Translations under genes and position numbers: made by a program
The notes under the pieces: generated by a model
What the model saw: the letters and a program-made list of their open reading frames with translations, nothing else
The model's database searches: none
Told to the model about the DNA's origin: nothing
Shown here: positions 30,249-39,567 of the stretch, one piece after another
Layout of the letters: the number at the start of each line of letters is the position of its first letter
Position numbering within the stretch: the stretch's first letter is position 1
Origin: Pseudoalteromonas sp. S16_S37
GTDB taxonomy: Bacteria > Pseudomonadota > Gammaproteobacteria > Enterobacterales > Alteromonadaceae
Length of the DNA stretch: 64,000 nucleotides
Reading direction: 5' to 3'
NCBI RefSeq assembly: GCF_014694405.1
Contig: NZ_JAAUWV010000012.1
Coordinates: forward strand, 25,807-89,806

Positions 30249-32459
30249 ATGAGCTTTGAAGTCGATGAAGATATCCTACAAGACTTTCTCGTAGAAGCCG
30301 GGGAGATCCTAGAGCTGCTGTCAGAGCAGCTTGTAGAATTGGAAAATAACCCAGAAGATAGAGACTTACTCAACGCTATTTTTAGGGGCTTCCATACCGT
30401 GAAAGGGGGCGCTGGCTTTTTGAGTATGACGGAGCTGGTTGATGCCTGTCACGGTGCTGAAAACGTGTTTGATGTTTTACGTCAGGGACAACGAAAAGTT
30501 ACTTCAGAGTTGATGGATGTTATTCTCCAATCGCTTGACACTATCAATGAGATGTTCGGACATATACAGAATCGCGAACAGCCAGAGCCTGCAGATCCTG
30601 CCCTTCTTGAAACACTTCATCAGCTTAGTAAACCTCAATCTGAAGATGAATCTATCGAGTTACAGTCGACGCCTGAGGTGCCTGAAGTTGACTCTGCGTC
30701 TGACGAAGTTGAACAACCTAATATGGTAGAAGCAGATGATATTTTGTTTGATATTGATGCCGATAGTTCAGGAGGGAGTCAAGATGGAAGCATCGACGAA
30801 ATAACCGAAGATGAATTCGAAAGTTTGCTCGATGAATTACATGGTACAGGTAAGGGTCCTGCTAAGAATACGAAAGAGGCGACATCGAGTACTTCGGATA
30901 GTGATGGTGATATTACGGACGATGAGTTTGACAGCCTTTTAGATGAGTTACACGGTGTTGGCAGTTTCGGTGCCATTAAGACAGACAGTTCAGCGTCAAC
31001 GCCGCAAAGTGAAGCGTCTGCTCCATCAGTTACGGGGTCAGATGACGACGAAATTAATGATGATGAGTTTGAAGCGTTGCTGGATGAGTTACATGGCAAA
31101 GGCAGTGCGCCTCGCTCTGTAGAAGGCTCTGTTGATAAGCCAAAAGCTCCTCAGCCTCCTAGCGAGCCCGCAAAACCAGTTGAGTCCGTGAAACAAACGC
31201 CTACACCGGCTCCAAAAGCGCCAGCGCCAGAGCCGAAAGCAGCTGCTCCTGCTCCTGCTGCGGCAGCGGCGAAAAAAGCGCCAGCTCCCCAAGCTGAAAC
31301 AACGGTACGGGTAGATACGAAACGTTTAGACCAAATCATGAATATGGTTGGTGAGCTTGTATTAGTGCGCAATAGATTAGTGAGCTTGGCCAATAACACA
31401 AATAGCGAAGCAATGGGCAAGGCTATTTCAAACCTTGACGTTGTTACAGCAGATTTGCAAGGTGCGGTGATGAAAACCCGCATGCAGCCAATTAAGAAGG
31501 TGTTTGGCCGTTTCCCACGAGTGGTGCGAGATTTGGCGAGAAGTCTGAAAAAAGACATCAACCTAATCTTGGAAGGGGAAGAGACGGATTTAGATAAAAA
31601 CCTTGTGGAAGCCTTGGCAGATCCGCTGGTTCACCTTGTTCGAAACTCTGTGGATCATGGTATAGAGATGCCAGAGGTACGTGAAGCAGCAGGAAAAGTT
31701 CGTACTGGTACAGTCACTCTTGCGGCGTCGCAAGAAGGTGACCATATACTGCTTACCATCCGTGATGATGGTGCTGGTATGGATCCTGAAAAGCTCAAAA
31801 AGATAGCGATTAATAAGGGGGTTATTGACTCTGATCAGGCAAGTCGTTTATCCGATACCGAAGCTTACAACTTAATTTTCGCACCAGGCTTTTCGACCAA
31901 AGAGGAAATTTCTGATATTTCAGGCCGCGGTGTCGGTATGGATGTAGTGAAAACTAAAATCACTCAACTAAACGGCTCTGTCAATATTAAATCGGAGTTG
32001 GGTGTTGGTACTATATTAGAGATCAAAGTACCGCTTACGCTTGCGATACTGCCGACCTTAATGGTGGTAGTGGGCCAACAAACTTTCGCATTACCTCTTG
32101 CAGGTGTGAATGAGATTTTCCACTTAGATTTAACCAAAACCAACATTGTTGATGGACAGTTGACCATCATAGTGAGAGAAAAGGCGATACCGCTATTTTA
32201 CTTAGAACATTGGTTGGTGAAAGGGGCTGATCGACGTAAACGAAAGGCCGAAGGCCATGTGGTTATTGTGCAAATTGGAACCAAGCAAGTGGGTTTTGTT
32301 GTTGATTCTTTGATTGGCCAAGAAGAGGTGGTTATTAAGCCTCTCGATGCGCTATTACAAGGAACGCCTGGTATGGCGGGAGCCACTATCACATCTGATG
32401 GTGGGATCGCCCTAATATTGGACGTACCCAACATGCTTAAGCACTATGCAGGTAAGTAG
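30249..32459 (+). CDS. cheA: Chemotaxis histidine kinase CheA with three linker repeats
   Basis: A 736-residue kinase. The P1 domain holds the phospho-accepting His49 (FHTVKGGAGF); a long acidic linker follows, then a Pro/Ala-rich stretch (about 295-345), dimerisation, ATPase (NSVDHGIE) and CheW-like P5 domains. The linker bears three near-identical 15-residue motifs of the form I-x-D/E-DEF-x-x-LLDELHG at 185-199, 222-236 and 269-283. In vibrios the CheA region between P2 and P3 (the LID) binds ParP for polar placement; these repeats are a good candidate for that function since parC and parP follow. CheA phosphorylates CheY and CheB. Confidence 0.97.
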   Translation: MSFEVDEDILQDFLVEAGEILELLSEQLVELENNPEDRDLLNAIFRGFHTVKGGAGFLSMTELVDACHGAENVFDVLRQGQRKVTSELMDVILQSLDTINEMFGHIQNREQPEPADPALLETLHQLSKPQSEDESIELQSTPEVPEVDSASDEVEQPNMVEADDILFDIDADSSGGSQDGSIDEITEDEFESLLDELHGTGKGPAKNTKEATSSTSDSDGDITDDEFDSLLDELHGVGSFGAIKTDSSASTPQSEASAPSVTGSDDDEINDDEFEALLDELHGKGSAPRSVEGSVDKPKAPQPPSEPAKPVESVKQTPTPAPKAPAPEPKAAAPAPAAAAAKKAPAPQAETTVRVDTKRLDQIMNMVGELVLVRNRLVSLANNTNSEAMGKAISNLDVVTADLQGAVMKTRMQPIKKVFGRFPRVVRDLARSLKKDINLILEGEETDLDKNLVEALADPLVHLVRNSVDHGIEMPEVREAAGKVRTGTVTLAASQEGDHILLTIRDDGAGMDPEKLKKIAINKGVIDSDQASRLSDTEAYNLIFAPGFSTKEEISDISGRGVGMDVVKTKITQLNGSVNIKSELGVGTILEIKVPLTLAILPTLMVVVGQQTFALPLAGVNEIFHLDLTKTNIVDGQLTIIVREKAIPLFYLEHWLVKGADRRKRKAEGHVVIVQIGTKQVGFVVDSLIGQEEVVIKPLDALLQGTPGMAGATITSDGGIALILDVPNMLKHYAGK

Positions 32460-32485
32460 CGCTATTTGCTTAGCCTGTTAGACAC

Positions 32486-32510
32486 AGTGGTGCCTTGCGC
32501 ACCACTTTTT
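32486..32510 (+). terminator. Intrinsic-terminator-like hairpin between cheA and cheB
   Basis: An 8-bp stem AGTGGTGC (32486-32493) / GCACCACT (32499-32506) with a five-base loop, followed by a run of T to 32510. It lies inside the che gene block, so it may lower transcription of cheB, parC, parP and cheW relative to cheYZA. Confidence 0.7.
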
Positions 32511-32525
32511 AGATCTGAATTTTGA

Positions 32526-33647
32526 ATGAGCGTGCCAATGGCAGTTAAAGTGTTAGTAGTAGACGATTCAAGTTTTTTCCGACGCCGAGTCAGTGAAATC
32601 CTTGAATTAGACAGTGATATTAAAGTAATCGACTTTGCGGTGAATGGTAAAGAAGCTGTAGAGAAAGCGGCTGCGTTAAAACCGGACGTTATTACTATGG
32701 ATGTTGAAATGCCTGTGCTGGATGGCATTAGTGCCGTAAAGCAAATCATGGCTTCCAATCCAACGCCTATATTGATGTTTTCATCTTTAACTAGAGAAGG
32801 CGCAAGTGCCACTCTAGATGCACTTGATGCAGGAGCTTTGGACTTTTTACCGAAAAAGTTTGAAGACATTGCCCGTAATAGCGATGAGGCGATAAAATCT
32901 TTACAGACTAAAGTAAAGGAAATTGGCCGCCGACGTTTATCTAGGTTTTCTACAAGTACGACTATTGGTCAGTCTACTAGACCTTCGGTGGGCACGAGTA
33001 CAGGTATCAGCCAGCCAGACAGAACATTTCAACGCACAGGTATTGGTTCATCAAGCATCGCGGCTAAGGCATCGGGTAAAAAGTACCAGTTGGTTGCTAT
33101 TGGCACATCGACAGGTGGCCCGGTTGCATTGCAAACTATTTTGACGCAGCTACCAGCTAACTTCCCATACCCTATTTTGCTTATTCAGCATATGCCAGCG
33201 GCATTTACACCCGCCTTTGCAAGTCGTTTAAATAGTCTTTGTAAGATAAGAGTAAAAGAAGCGCAGCAAGGTGATAGGCTAGAGCCGGGCGTTGCATATC
33301 TCGCTCCAGGTGGCCAACAGATGATGGTCGAATCTCGAGGAACGCTCAAAGTTTTTGAGGACGATAGCCCTAGAATTACGTATAAACCGAGTGTAGACGT
33401 CACTTTTGCTAGTGCAGCTAAGGCCTATCAGGGGGACGTACTGGCGGTTGTATTAACTGGTATGGGGGCTGATGGACGAGATGGCGCCCGTATGTTGAAA
33501 CAAGCCGGTGCTACTATTTGGGCACAAGATGAAAAAACGTGTGTTGTGTACGGTATGCCACAGGCTGTTGCCAATGCAGGGCTTGCTAGTGAGCATATTG
33601 CACTGCAGGATGTCGCGGCTCGTATCACTAAAGAGGTCGGTTGTTAG
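32526..33647 (+). CDS. cheB: Chemotaxis protein-glutamate methylesterase CheB
   Basis: A 373-residue protein: receiver domain with Asp59 in [11 protein letters not shown], a Ser/Thr-rich linker, and the C-terminal esterase with AIGTSTGGP (catalytic Ser), LIQHMP (His) and GMGADGRDG (Asp). It removes methyl groups or deamidates receptors for adaptation. ATG 32526 is used; ATG 32538 (MAVKVL) is an equally good start since neither has a clear ribosome site. No cheR is seen in the window. Confidence 0.96.
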   Translation: MSVPMAVKVLVVDDSSFFRRRVSEILELDSDIKVIDFAVNGKEAVEKAAALKPDVITMDVEMPVLDGISAVKQIMASNPTPILMFSSLTREGASATLDALDAGALDFLPKKFEDIARNSDEAIKSLQTKVKEIGRRRLSRFSTSTTIGQSTRPSVGTSTGISQPDRTFQRTGIGSSSIAAKASGKKYQLVAIGTSTGGPVALQTILTQLPANFPYPILLIQHMPAAFTPAFASRLNSLCKIRVKEAQQGDRLEPGVAYLAPGGQQMMVESRGTLKVFEDDSPRITYKPSVDVTFASAAKAYQGDVLAVVLTGMGADGRDGARMLKQAGATIWAQDEKTCVVYGMPQAVANAGLASEHIALQDVAARITKEVGC

Positions 33648-33715
33648 CTGTTAGCACGAATTAGCCAAAGAACAATAATAACAACAAGCTCATAATTTGG
33701 AGAATGCATTAACTC

Positions 33716-34486
33716 GTGAAAATCTGGACAGTAGCAAACCAAAAAGGGGGAGTAGGGAAAACGACCACGACAGTGAGTCTTGGGGGTATTTTAGCTTTGC
33801 AAGGCAAACGAGTGTTGCTGATTGATACCGACCCCCATGCCTCGTTGACTTATTACTTTGGCATTGATTCAGAAGAGCTTGAGATTAGTGTCTATGATAT
33901 TTTCGCGCGTGGTAGTGCCATGCAAAGTGAAGAAATTTTGCAAGCATTATGCCCGTCAACAATAGAAAACCTAGATATTTTGCCTGCCACAATGGCGATT
34001 GCGACTCTGGACCGAAGTATGGGCAATCGTGCAGGAATGGGGCTGGTGTTAAAAAAGGCGTTAGAAAAAATAAGCGAGCATTATGATTATGCCATTTTAG
34101 ACTGCCCACCAGTGCTCGGTGTTTTGATGGTTAATGCGCTTGCTGCCAGTGAAAGAGTATTAATACCGGTGCAAACTGAATTTTTGGCTCTAAAAGGGTT
34201 AGATAGAATGATGCGAACGATGGAATTGATGCAAAGTTCGCAATCCAAGCAATATCAATATACCATAATACCTACAATGTATGATAAGCGCACCAAAGCG
34301 TCGTTAGAAGCATACAAAAGCTTATTGGCTAGTTATAAAGATTGCGTTTGGCCGGGGGTTATTCCGGTAGATACAAAGTTTCGAGATGCCAGTTTGGCGC
34401 AAAAAGTGCCTGTTGAGTACTGTCCTAAGTCAAGGGGAGTATTTGCCTATCGTGCACTACTTGATTATTTGATGCAGGTTAAATAG
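33716..34486 (+). CDS. parC: ParA-like ATPase ParC for polar chemotaxis arrays
   Basis: A 256-residue ParA-family ATPase with the deviant Walker A NQKGGVGKTTT at about 8-18 and DTDPHASLT. The GTG at 33716 is the only suitable start; the ribosome site is weak. Its place between cheB and a CheW-domain gene is the known ParC-ParP arrangement of polar-flagellated Vibrio and Shewanella, where ParC places and segregates chemosensory arrays at the cell poles. The gene name refers to that system, not to topoisomerase IV. Chromosomal Soj-type ParA is the alternative but does not fit the neighbours. Confidence 0.88.
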   Translation: MKIWTVANQKGGVGKTTTTVSLGGILALQGKRVLLIDTDPHASLTYYFGIDSEELEISVYDIFARGSAMQSEEILQALCPSTIENLDILPATMAIATLDRSMGNRAGMGLVLKKALEKISEHYDYAILDCPPVLGVLMVNALAASERVLIPVQTEFLALKGLDRMMRTMELMQSSQSKQYQYTIIPTMYDKRTKASLEAYKSLLASYKDCVWPGVIPVDTKFRDASLAQKVPVEYCPKSRGVFAYRALLDYLMQVK

Positions 34487-34494
34487 AGGTATAA

Positions 34495-35265
34495 ATGAGT
34501 AAACATTTGTTTGCTAACGAAAAGGTGATGAAACAATATCTAGGGGCACTCCTTTCTGAAGAAGAACCTGAGAATACTTCATTGCTGCCTGTAGCCAAAT
34601 TACTAGAACAAGTGCCTGATGTTTCAGAACTCAAACAAACAGAGCCAACAAAACAGCTCAAGGTGCAAGAGGTTGTAGAGGCTAAAACTCAAACGTTTAT
34701 TGAGCAGGAAATCCCTGAAGAACAAACGAAAAATCTTGAGATACCAGAAAATAATACTATTATCAAAGAATCGGCTAAAGCTTCAAATCAAATAGTTAGC
34801 GCTAAAGAAGCTTATGGTGAACATGAATTTCAGGCCTTATTTTTTGAGGTGGCGGGACTGACGCTCGCAGTGCCTTTAAAGTCCCTTGGTGGTATTCATC
34901 AACTTGGAGATGTAAACCAGCTGTTTGGCAAGCCGAAGTGGTTCAAAGGCGTGATGTTAAATCGAGATGAAAAGTTAAATGTTGTTGATACTGCGCGCTG
35001 GGTGATGCCTGAAAAGTATACCCCAGAGTTGGAAGCGGGCCTAGATTACCAATATTTGATCACATTGGGTGATAGTCCATGGGGATTATTGGCGGAAAAC
35101 TTGGTAAATAACATTACTTTACAACCCGATGATGTAAAATGGCGTACGGGTGATGGTAAGCGGCCGTGGCTTGCAGGCGTAATAAAAGAAAAAATGTGCG
35201 CTTTGATTGATGTAGAAAATTTAAACCGCTTGCTTGAGCAAGGCCTCGATAGTCGAGAGCTGTAA
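34495..35265 (+). CDS. parP: CheW-domain protein ParP (array partner of ParC)
   Basis: A 256-residue protein. The first ~100 residues are acidic, Gln/Glu/Lys-rich and likely disordered; the C-terminal ~150 form a CheW-like fold (EFQALFFEVAGLTLAVPL to CALIDVENLNRLL). In vibrios ParP links ParC to the CheA linker through this array-integration domain. It is eight bases after parC and 24 before cheW. Confidence 0.88.
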   Translation: MSKHLFANEKVMKQYLGALLSEEEPENTSLLPVAKLLEQVPDVSELKQTEPTKQLKVQEVVEAKTQTFIEQEIPEEQTKNLEIPENNTIIKESAKASNQIVSAKEAYGEHEFQALFFEVAGLTLAVPLKSLGGIHQLGDVNQLFGKPKWFKGVMLNRDEKLNVVDTARWVMPEKYTPELEAGLDYQYLITLGDSPWGLLAENLVNNITLQPDDVKWRTGDGKRPWLAGVIKEKMCALIDVENLNRLLEQGLDSREL

Positions 35266-35289
35266 ACAAGATCTTTTTGGAGTTAAACC

Positions 35290-35787
35290 ATGAGCCAAGA
35301 TAGACTACTTTCCGCAGACAAAAATGCCGATAGTAATGATGAAGTTCTTCAATGGGTGACCTATAAACTCGAGGATGAAACATACGGCATCAATGTAATG
35401 CAAGTGCAAGAAGTATTACGTTATACCGAAATTGCTCCTGTGCCTGGAGCACCTGCGTATGTGTTAGGTATTATAAACTTGCGCGGAAACGTTGTGACGG
35501 TGATAGATACTCGAGCGCGCTTTGGATTGGTCAGTGCTGAAGTAACAGACAATTCACGCATTGTGATCATTGAAGCTGAGAAACAGGTAATAGGTATTCT
35601 AGTCGACAGTGTTGCTGAAGTGGTTTATCTGCGTAGTTCTGAAATTGACAGTGCGCCAAATATTGGTACAGAGGAAAGCGCCAAGTTTATCCAAGGCGTA
35701 TCTAACAGAGAAGGCGAGTTGCTTATCTTAGTCGATTTGAACAAGCTACTCAATGATGATGAGTGGGACGAGTTGAGTCATATATAA
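35290..35787 (+). CDS. cheW: Chemotaxis coupling protein CheW
   Basis: A 165-residue CheW with the family's marks: TYKLEDETYGINVMQVQEVL, PGAPAYVLGIINLRGNVV and the closing ILVDLNKLL. It joins receptors to CheA. The ribosome site TTTTTGGAG lies well placed before the ATG. Confidence 0.96.
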   Translation: MSQDRLLSADKNADSNDEVLQWVTYKLEDETYGINVMQVQEVLRYTEIAPVPGAPAYVLGIINLRGNVVTVIDTRARFGLVSAEVTDNSRIVIIEAEKQVIGILVDSVAEVVYLRSSEIDSAPNIGTEESAKFIQGVSNREGELLILVDLNKLLNDDEWDELSHI

Positions 35788-35790
35788 ATT

Positions 35791-36213
35791 GTGGAAGTTG
35801 TAAACAATAATCTATTGCTATTGATACTCATTGCCTCAAGCCTACTAACGTTAGTATGTTTGGGGCTCATTTTGATGCTAAGTAAGCGTTTGGGGAGCAG
35901 TCAGCAAGAGCTTCATGTACTTAAGCACAGGATTAAAGATACCCATGATCAGGCTGCTATTTTACGTAGTGAAGTGGCTGAAGTTAGAAGTAGTCTGATG
36001 AATATTGGTAAACGTCTGGTTGCTTGTGAAAATTATGCGAAGGACTTAGCGCAACAACAAGCTGCTCAGAAATATGATGATCCAGATGCCAAAATATACT
36101 CTCGAGCAGTAAAAATGATAGAGCTTGGTGCTGATTTAGAAGAAATAATGCGCGAATGTGAAATTCCCAGAGCAGAGGCAGAGCTACTTATGTCACTGCA
36201 TCAAAAGTCTTAA
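35791..36213 (+). CDS. DUF2802 family protein
   Basis: A 140-residue protein from a GTG start three bases after cheW. One N-terminal membrane helix (about residues 8-30) is followed by a coiled-coil region and a helical C-terminal domain of the DUF2802 type (RAVKMIELGADLEEIMRECE). This family commonly follows cheW in polar-flagellar loci of Alteromonadales and vibrios, so a role in motility or chemotaxis is likely, but no function is established to my knowledge. Confidence 0.85.
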   Translation: MEVVNNNLLLLILIASSLLTLVCLGLILMLSKRLGSSQQELHVLKHRIKDTHDQAAILRSEVAEVRSSLMNIGKRLVACENYAKDLAQQQAAQKYDDPDAKIYSRAVKMIELGADLEEIMRECEIPRAEAELLMSLHQKS

Positions 36214-36510
36214 TTACGCCTTGATATCTAATTTATTACTAAAACCTTGCCAACCAGGCGGGAACTTACCTCGTAAAACATATGAAAACGCAATGAGCTC
36301 TGCTATGACATAGTAGAGCTCTTTTGGGATCTCTTGGTGTAAATCTAGCTGGCTGAGAGTACTGGCCAATTGAGCATCTTCGTGGATCATGATGCCTTTT
36401 TCTTTCGCAAGTTCGATAATTTCTTCTGCTAACTCACCAAACCCCTTGCAGGCTACATGTGGTGAGCTGCCAGCTTCATATAACAATCCGATAGCGGTTT
36501 TTTGTTCCAT
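36214..36510 (-). CDS. FlhB C-terminal-domain homologue (FlhX type)
   Basis: A 98-residue protein that matches only the cytoplasmic domain of FlhB/EscU/YscU after the cleavage site: AIGLLYEAGSSPHVACKGFG then the amphipathic C-terminal half with IPKELYYVIAELIAFSYVLR. It has no membrane part and no NPTH motif. In some bacteria such proteins (FlhX) can stand in for the cleaved C-terminal half of FlhB. The stop abuts the DUF2802 stop on the other strand; it is eight bases downstream of the FliK-like gene, so the two are likely one operon. Confidence 0.9.
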   Translation of the reverse strand: MEQKTAIGLLYEAGSSPHVACKGFGELAEEIIELAKEKGIMIHEDAQLASTLSQLDLHQEIPKELYYVIAELIAFSYVLRGKFPPGWQGFSNKLDIKA

Positions 36511-36518
36511 GACTTCTC

Positions 36519-38843
36519 CTACACTTTTATATTTACGATAGCGTGTTGCTCGTAAAATGCGTATTGTTGCTCGGCATCTTCGGTCAGTACTATTTCATTA
36601 ACTTGTAGCCCATGAGCGCATAATTTACGTCTTAATGCATCTAAATGAGGTTTTGCGAGATCACAAACCTGTTCGCTGTTGCCGATTATTTCACAATCAA
36701 GTGCTTTGTCCATAAGCTCTGCGTGTGCACTGAGCTTACCTAGATGTGCATAATCAAAATTTAAGCGCACAAACCACACAGTTTTCTCTGGCATCTTCGC
36801 TTTTGCTGGCTTCTTGTAGTTGCCAATCTGTAGTTCAGTTTGTTTGCACTCTGGTGGCACCTTCATAGGCATCAATAAATTAAGTAAAAGCTGTGTCTCA
36901 CTATCTACTTTTTGGGTGCTTGTTTGTGTTACTTGTACACTAGATGAAAAGCTGTTTTGTAGTTGTGAAAGCTCCCCTAACAAGTTGCTATTTAGTTGCT
37001 GTAAGTGAGGTAATAATTGTTTCGCAGATACGCTTTTAGCATTGGGTAATAACGTTTCTAGTAAAGCCGTTAAACGCTGAGTCTGATCACTGCCCTCAAG
37101 TTTTGATGAGGTAGCGATTGCTTTGGGGGCGGCAAGTAAGGTGACGATCAACTTGTCTAGTACTTGCGTGAAGCTACTAGCCAATAAATTAGGCGTAATT
37201 GCTGAGTTGGTGTTAATTAAACCAGGCACCAGTGCATTTAGTTCGCTGGCGATTAAGTTGCCTGACACGTTATTTGCGTCGATCATACGACTAAAAGCCT
37301 GATGAACTAGCTTTGTCATATCAACGGATTGAGGGTGCTTATATTGACTCAACTGAGCTACTTTTTCGCTGAGGATCTGAGTATTTGATAACTTTGGTGT
37401 ATCTACAGCCGTTTTGTTCAGCAGTTTGAGAAGTGGTTCTAACAAAGCTCGTTCAATGGGTAAGCTGGCTTTAAAAGCATTATTTGTTTGCACCAAATTA
37501 GGTAACGGCTTATCAGTTGCTCCTGAGCTGCCATTTGCTGCTTGATTTACGACTGCCGCTTGTATTGATTTGTCAACCGACTTAACTAGCCCTTGTGCGT
37601 TAGCCTGAGGTAAAGAGCCTTGAGAGCCGACAATTCTCGCTTTGCTTTGCGGTAGATTAGTGATAAGACTGTTTGAAAGGTTCTCAATTTGCGAGCTGGG
37701 CAAGATACTTTTCAATTGCGCCATTAATTTTACGAGAGGTGGCAGGTTTTGTGTTTCAATGCGCTGTAACATCAAGGGCGTGTCACTATATTTTGATAAG
37801 CTTTGTATGGCGCTTGGTGGTGCAGCAATCTGGCTACTATGAGAAGGGCTTACCTGCTTAAATGGTTTAGAGAGCCATTGGTTAAGGGCTTGCTCTACCG
37901 CTTTTTTTATATCTTGGAATGTTATCGAAAAAATGGGTTTAGGGTAATTTAACGTGTATGCGGTTTTCAAAGGATCGCTTGCTTGTTGTGGCGCTACAAA
38001 CTGAGATACTTGGTCGAACTTACCCTTTATTGATTGTTTTAAATCAATGTTAAACTGCTCACTTAACGTTGCAATTTGTACACCTTGAATATTGCTTTGT
38101 AGTTTTGCATTTTGCCATTGCACTGGGCCTGCTTGAGGTTGAGTCGCTAAGTTGCCGATAGATACGGATAGCGGTTTTTGAGTGGCAGAAAACTTAATTT
38201 GTATGGCATGTTTATCAACTAATATTTGTGGACTTTTTCCAAGCAAAGTTAACTGCTCAGCAATTTTTTGCTTACTCAGTACGCTGCTAAATAGTAAGTC
38301 GGCAAACCCATTGAATAGTTTTAATTGTACTTTGCTCTCAGAGGCTTGTAGTTGTGCAACGAGTTTATGCTCTTCACTTAGGATCTTTGCAAGTGTTGGG
38401 TCAAGAGCCAATTTTATACCTATTTTTTCCAGTAACAGTTGCGGATTATTCCCAGATGAAATCTTTGCTTGTGTAGATAAGCTTGATTCTGCTACTCCGC
38501 CTTTTAGCAGCGTGAGTAGAGACAGTAGCTCATTGGCGGCTTTTATATTGATAACTTGGTCAGCACTTTTTATGGTCAAGGATTGACCGTTGTCGCTGAG
38601 TGTAATTTGAGCCTCATTTAATCGTAAGGTAGGCTGATTTGCCTCTTTTGTTGCTAAGCGTATCGTTTGCCAACGGCCATCTATTTCAACCTCCATCTGT
38701 AAAGAACCAGGTTTGATTTGCACATTACGTGCTGTAAATTGGCTTGGTTGTTTACTTAGTTCATTATTTGCGCGGCCTTCGTTTAAAGCTGCGTTTGCAT
38801 CAGTTGTTGTCGAATATTGAATAGAAATCGGTGGCTTATTCAT
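36519..38843 (-). CDS. Second FliK-like hook-length-control domain protein
   Basis: A 774-residue protein, rich in Leu, Gln, Ser and Lys with long low-complexity helices. The C-terminal ~90 residues (KTVWFVRLNFDYAHLGKLSAHAELMDKALDCEIIG and on) resemble the Flg_hook domain of FliK in pattern. It is paired with the FlhX-type gene, matching the partner logic FliK-FlhB. It may tune export switching or be a structural ruler of another kind. There is no signal peptide or membrane segment. The family assignment is based on composition, the C-terminal pattern and the neighbour, so it is less certain than for fliK. Confidence 0.7.
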   Translation of the reverse strand: MNKPPISIQYSTTTDANAALNEGRANNELSKQPSQFTARNVQIKPGSLQMEVEIDGRWQTIRLATKEANQPTLRLNEAQITLSDNGQSLTIKSADQVINIKAANELLSLLTLLKGGVAESSLSTQAKISSGNNPQLLLEKIGIKLALDPTLAKILSEEHKLVAQLQASESKVQLKLFNGFADLLFSSVLSKQKIAEQLTLLGKSPQILVDKHAIQIKFSATQKPLSVSIGNLATQPQAGPVQWQNAKLQSNIQGVQIATLSEQFNIDLKQSIKGKFDQVSQFVAPQQASDPLKTAYTLNYPKPIFSITFQDIKKAVEQALNQWLSKPFKQVSPSHSSQIAAPPSAIQSLSKYSDTPLMLQRIETQNLPPLVKLMAQLKSILPSSQIENLSNSLITNLPQSKARIVGSQGSLPQANAQGLVKSVDKSIQAAVVNQAANGSSGATDKPLPNLVQTNNAFKASLPIERALLEPLLKLLNKTAVDTPKLSNTQILSEKVAQLSQYKHPQSVDMTKLVHQAFSRMIDANNVSGNLIASELNALVPGLINTNSAITPNLLASSFTQVLDKLIVTLLAAPKAIATSSKLEGSDQTQRLTALLETLLPNAKSVSAKQLLPHLQQLNSNLLGELSQLQNSFSSSVQVTQTSTQKVDSETQLLLNLLMPMKVPPECKQTELQIGNYKKPAKAKMPEKTVWFVRLNFDYAHLGKLSAHAELMDKALDCEIIGNSEQVCDLAKPHLDALRRKLCAHGLQVNEIVLTEDAEQQYAFYEQHAIVNIKV

Positions 38844-38891
38844 TATTTTAAATCAAATTTCCGCTAATCGGTCGCAAGGCGTTATTCGTAT

Positions 38892-38909
38892 TACCATACC
38901 ATTATGGTA
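38892..38909. repeat. Short perfect inverted repeat upstream of ccmA
   Basis: TACCATA (38892-38898) and TATGGTA (38903-38909) with a CCAT spacer, in the 88-bp gap between the divergent FliK-like gene and ccmA. There is no T-run. It could be an operator for the ccm operon or its neighbour. Confidence 0.45.
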
Positions 38910-38931
38910 GACTAACGCCCAATTTTGGGTA

Positions 38932-39567
38932 ATGAGAATAACCAATTTGCTAGAGATTAAATCTGTTACTTGTACTAAACAAGAGCGTTGTCTGTTTGAA
39001 TCGCTAAGCTTCTCGTTAGAAGCTGGGCAGATAATGCAAATTGAAGGCCCAAATGGTGCAGGAAAAACCTCACTACTTCGAATTATCGCGGGGTTTGCTC
39101 GCCCTGATGATGGCGAGATATTGTTTGACAACAAATCAATCAGTCAATACTACGACGAATTTGCAGCACAGCTGCTTTTCATCGGCCATAAAACAGGTGT
39201 AAATGGTCAGCTTAGTGCTTATGAAAATGTGTGTCATTGGCTACATGTTCATGGATGTAAAGTGGATGAGCAGGCGTATGACTTACTTGCTGATCTAGGT
39301 CTTGTCGGTTTGGAGGATGTGCCGGTTAGAACACTATCCGCAGGGCAGCAACGTAGGGTCGCGCTAGTCAGATTATGGCACAATAACGCTAAGCTTTGGA
39401 TTTTGGATGAGCCATTTACTGCGTTGGACAAAAAAGGTGTAGCCTTGTTACAAGCTCAATTTAAAAAGCATCTTGCTCAAGGCGGGTCAATTTTATTGAC
39501 AACCCACCAAGACTTAACCACCCATTTTGACGCGCTCAAAACACTTGTTCTGGAGTATCAATTTTGA
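38932..39567 (+). CDS. ccmA: Heme exporter ATP-binding protein CcmA
   Basis: A 211-residue ABC ATPase with Walker A GPNGAGKT at 39-46, the signature LSAGQQRRVALVRLW and Walker B LWILDEPF. It drives the CcmABCD complex that releases heme-loaded CcmE. ATG 38932 is used; a TTG five codons later (LLEIKSV) is a possible alternative. Its stop overlaps the ccmB start (TGATG). Confidence 0.95.
   Translation: MRITNLLEIKSVTCTKQERCLFESLSFSLEAGQIMQIEGPNGAGKTSLLRIIAGFARPDDGEILFDNKSISQYYDEFAAQLLFIGHKTGVNGQLSAYENVCHWLHVHGCKVDEQAYDLLADLGLVGLEDVPVRTLSAGQQRRVALVRLWHNNAKLWILDEPFTALDKKGVALLQAQFKKHLAQGGSILLTTHQDLTTHFDALKTLVLEYQF

Noticed and set aside
38892..38909. Inverted repeat before ccmA as a terminator
   Set aside because: It lies between divergent genes and has no T-run, so a terminator makes no sense; listed only as a repeat.
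38844..38931. A sigma-28-like -10 element (ACCGATTA on the minus strand) before the second FliK-like gene
   Set aside because: No matching -35 element at the right spacing; the match is likely chance.
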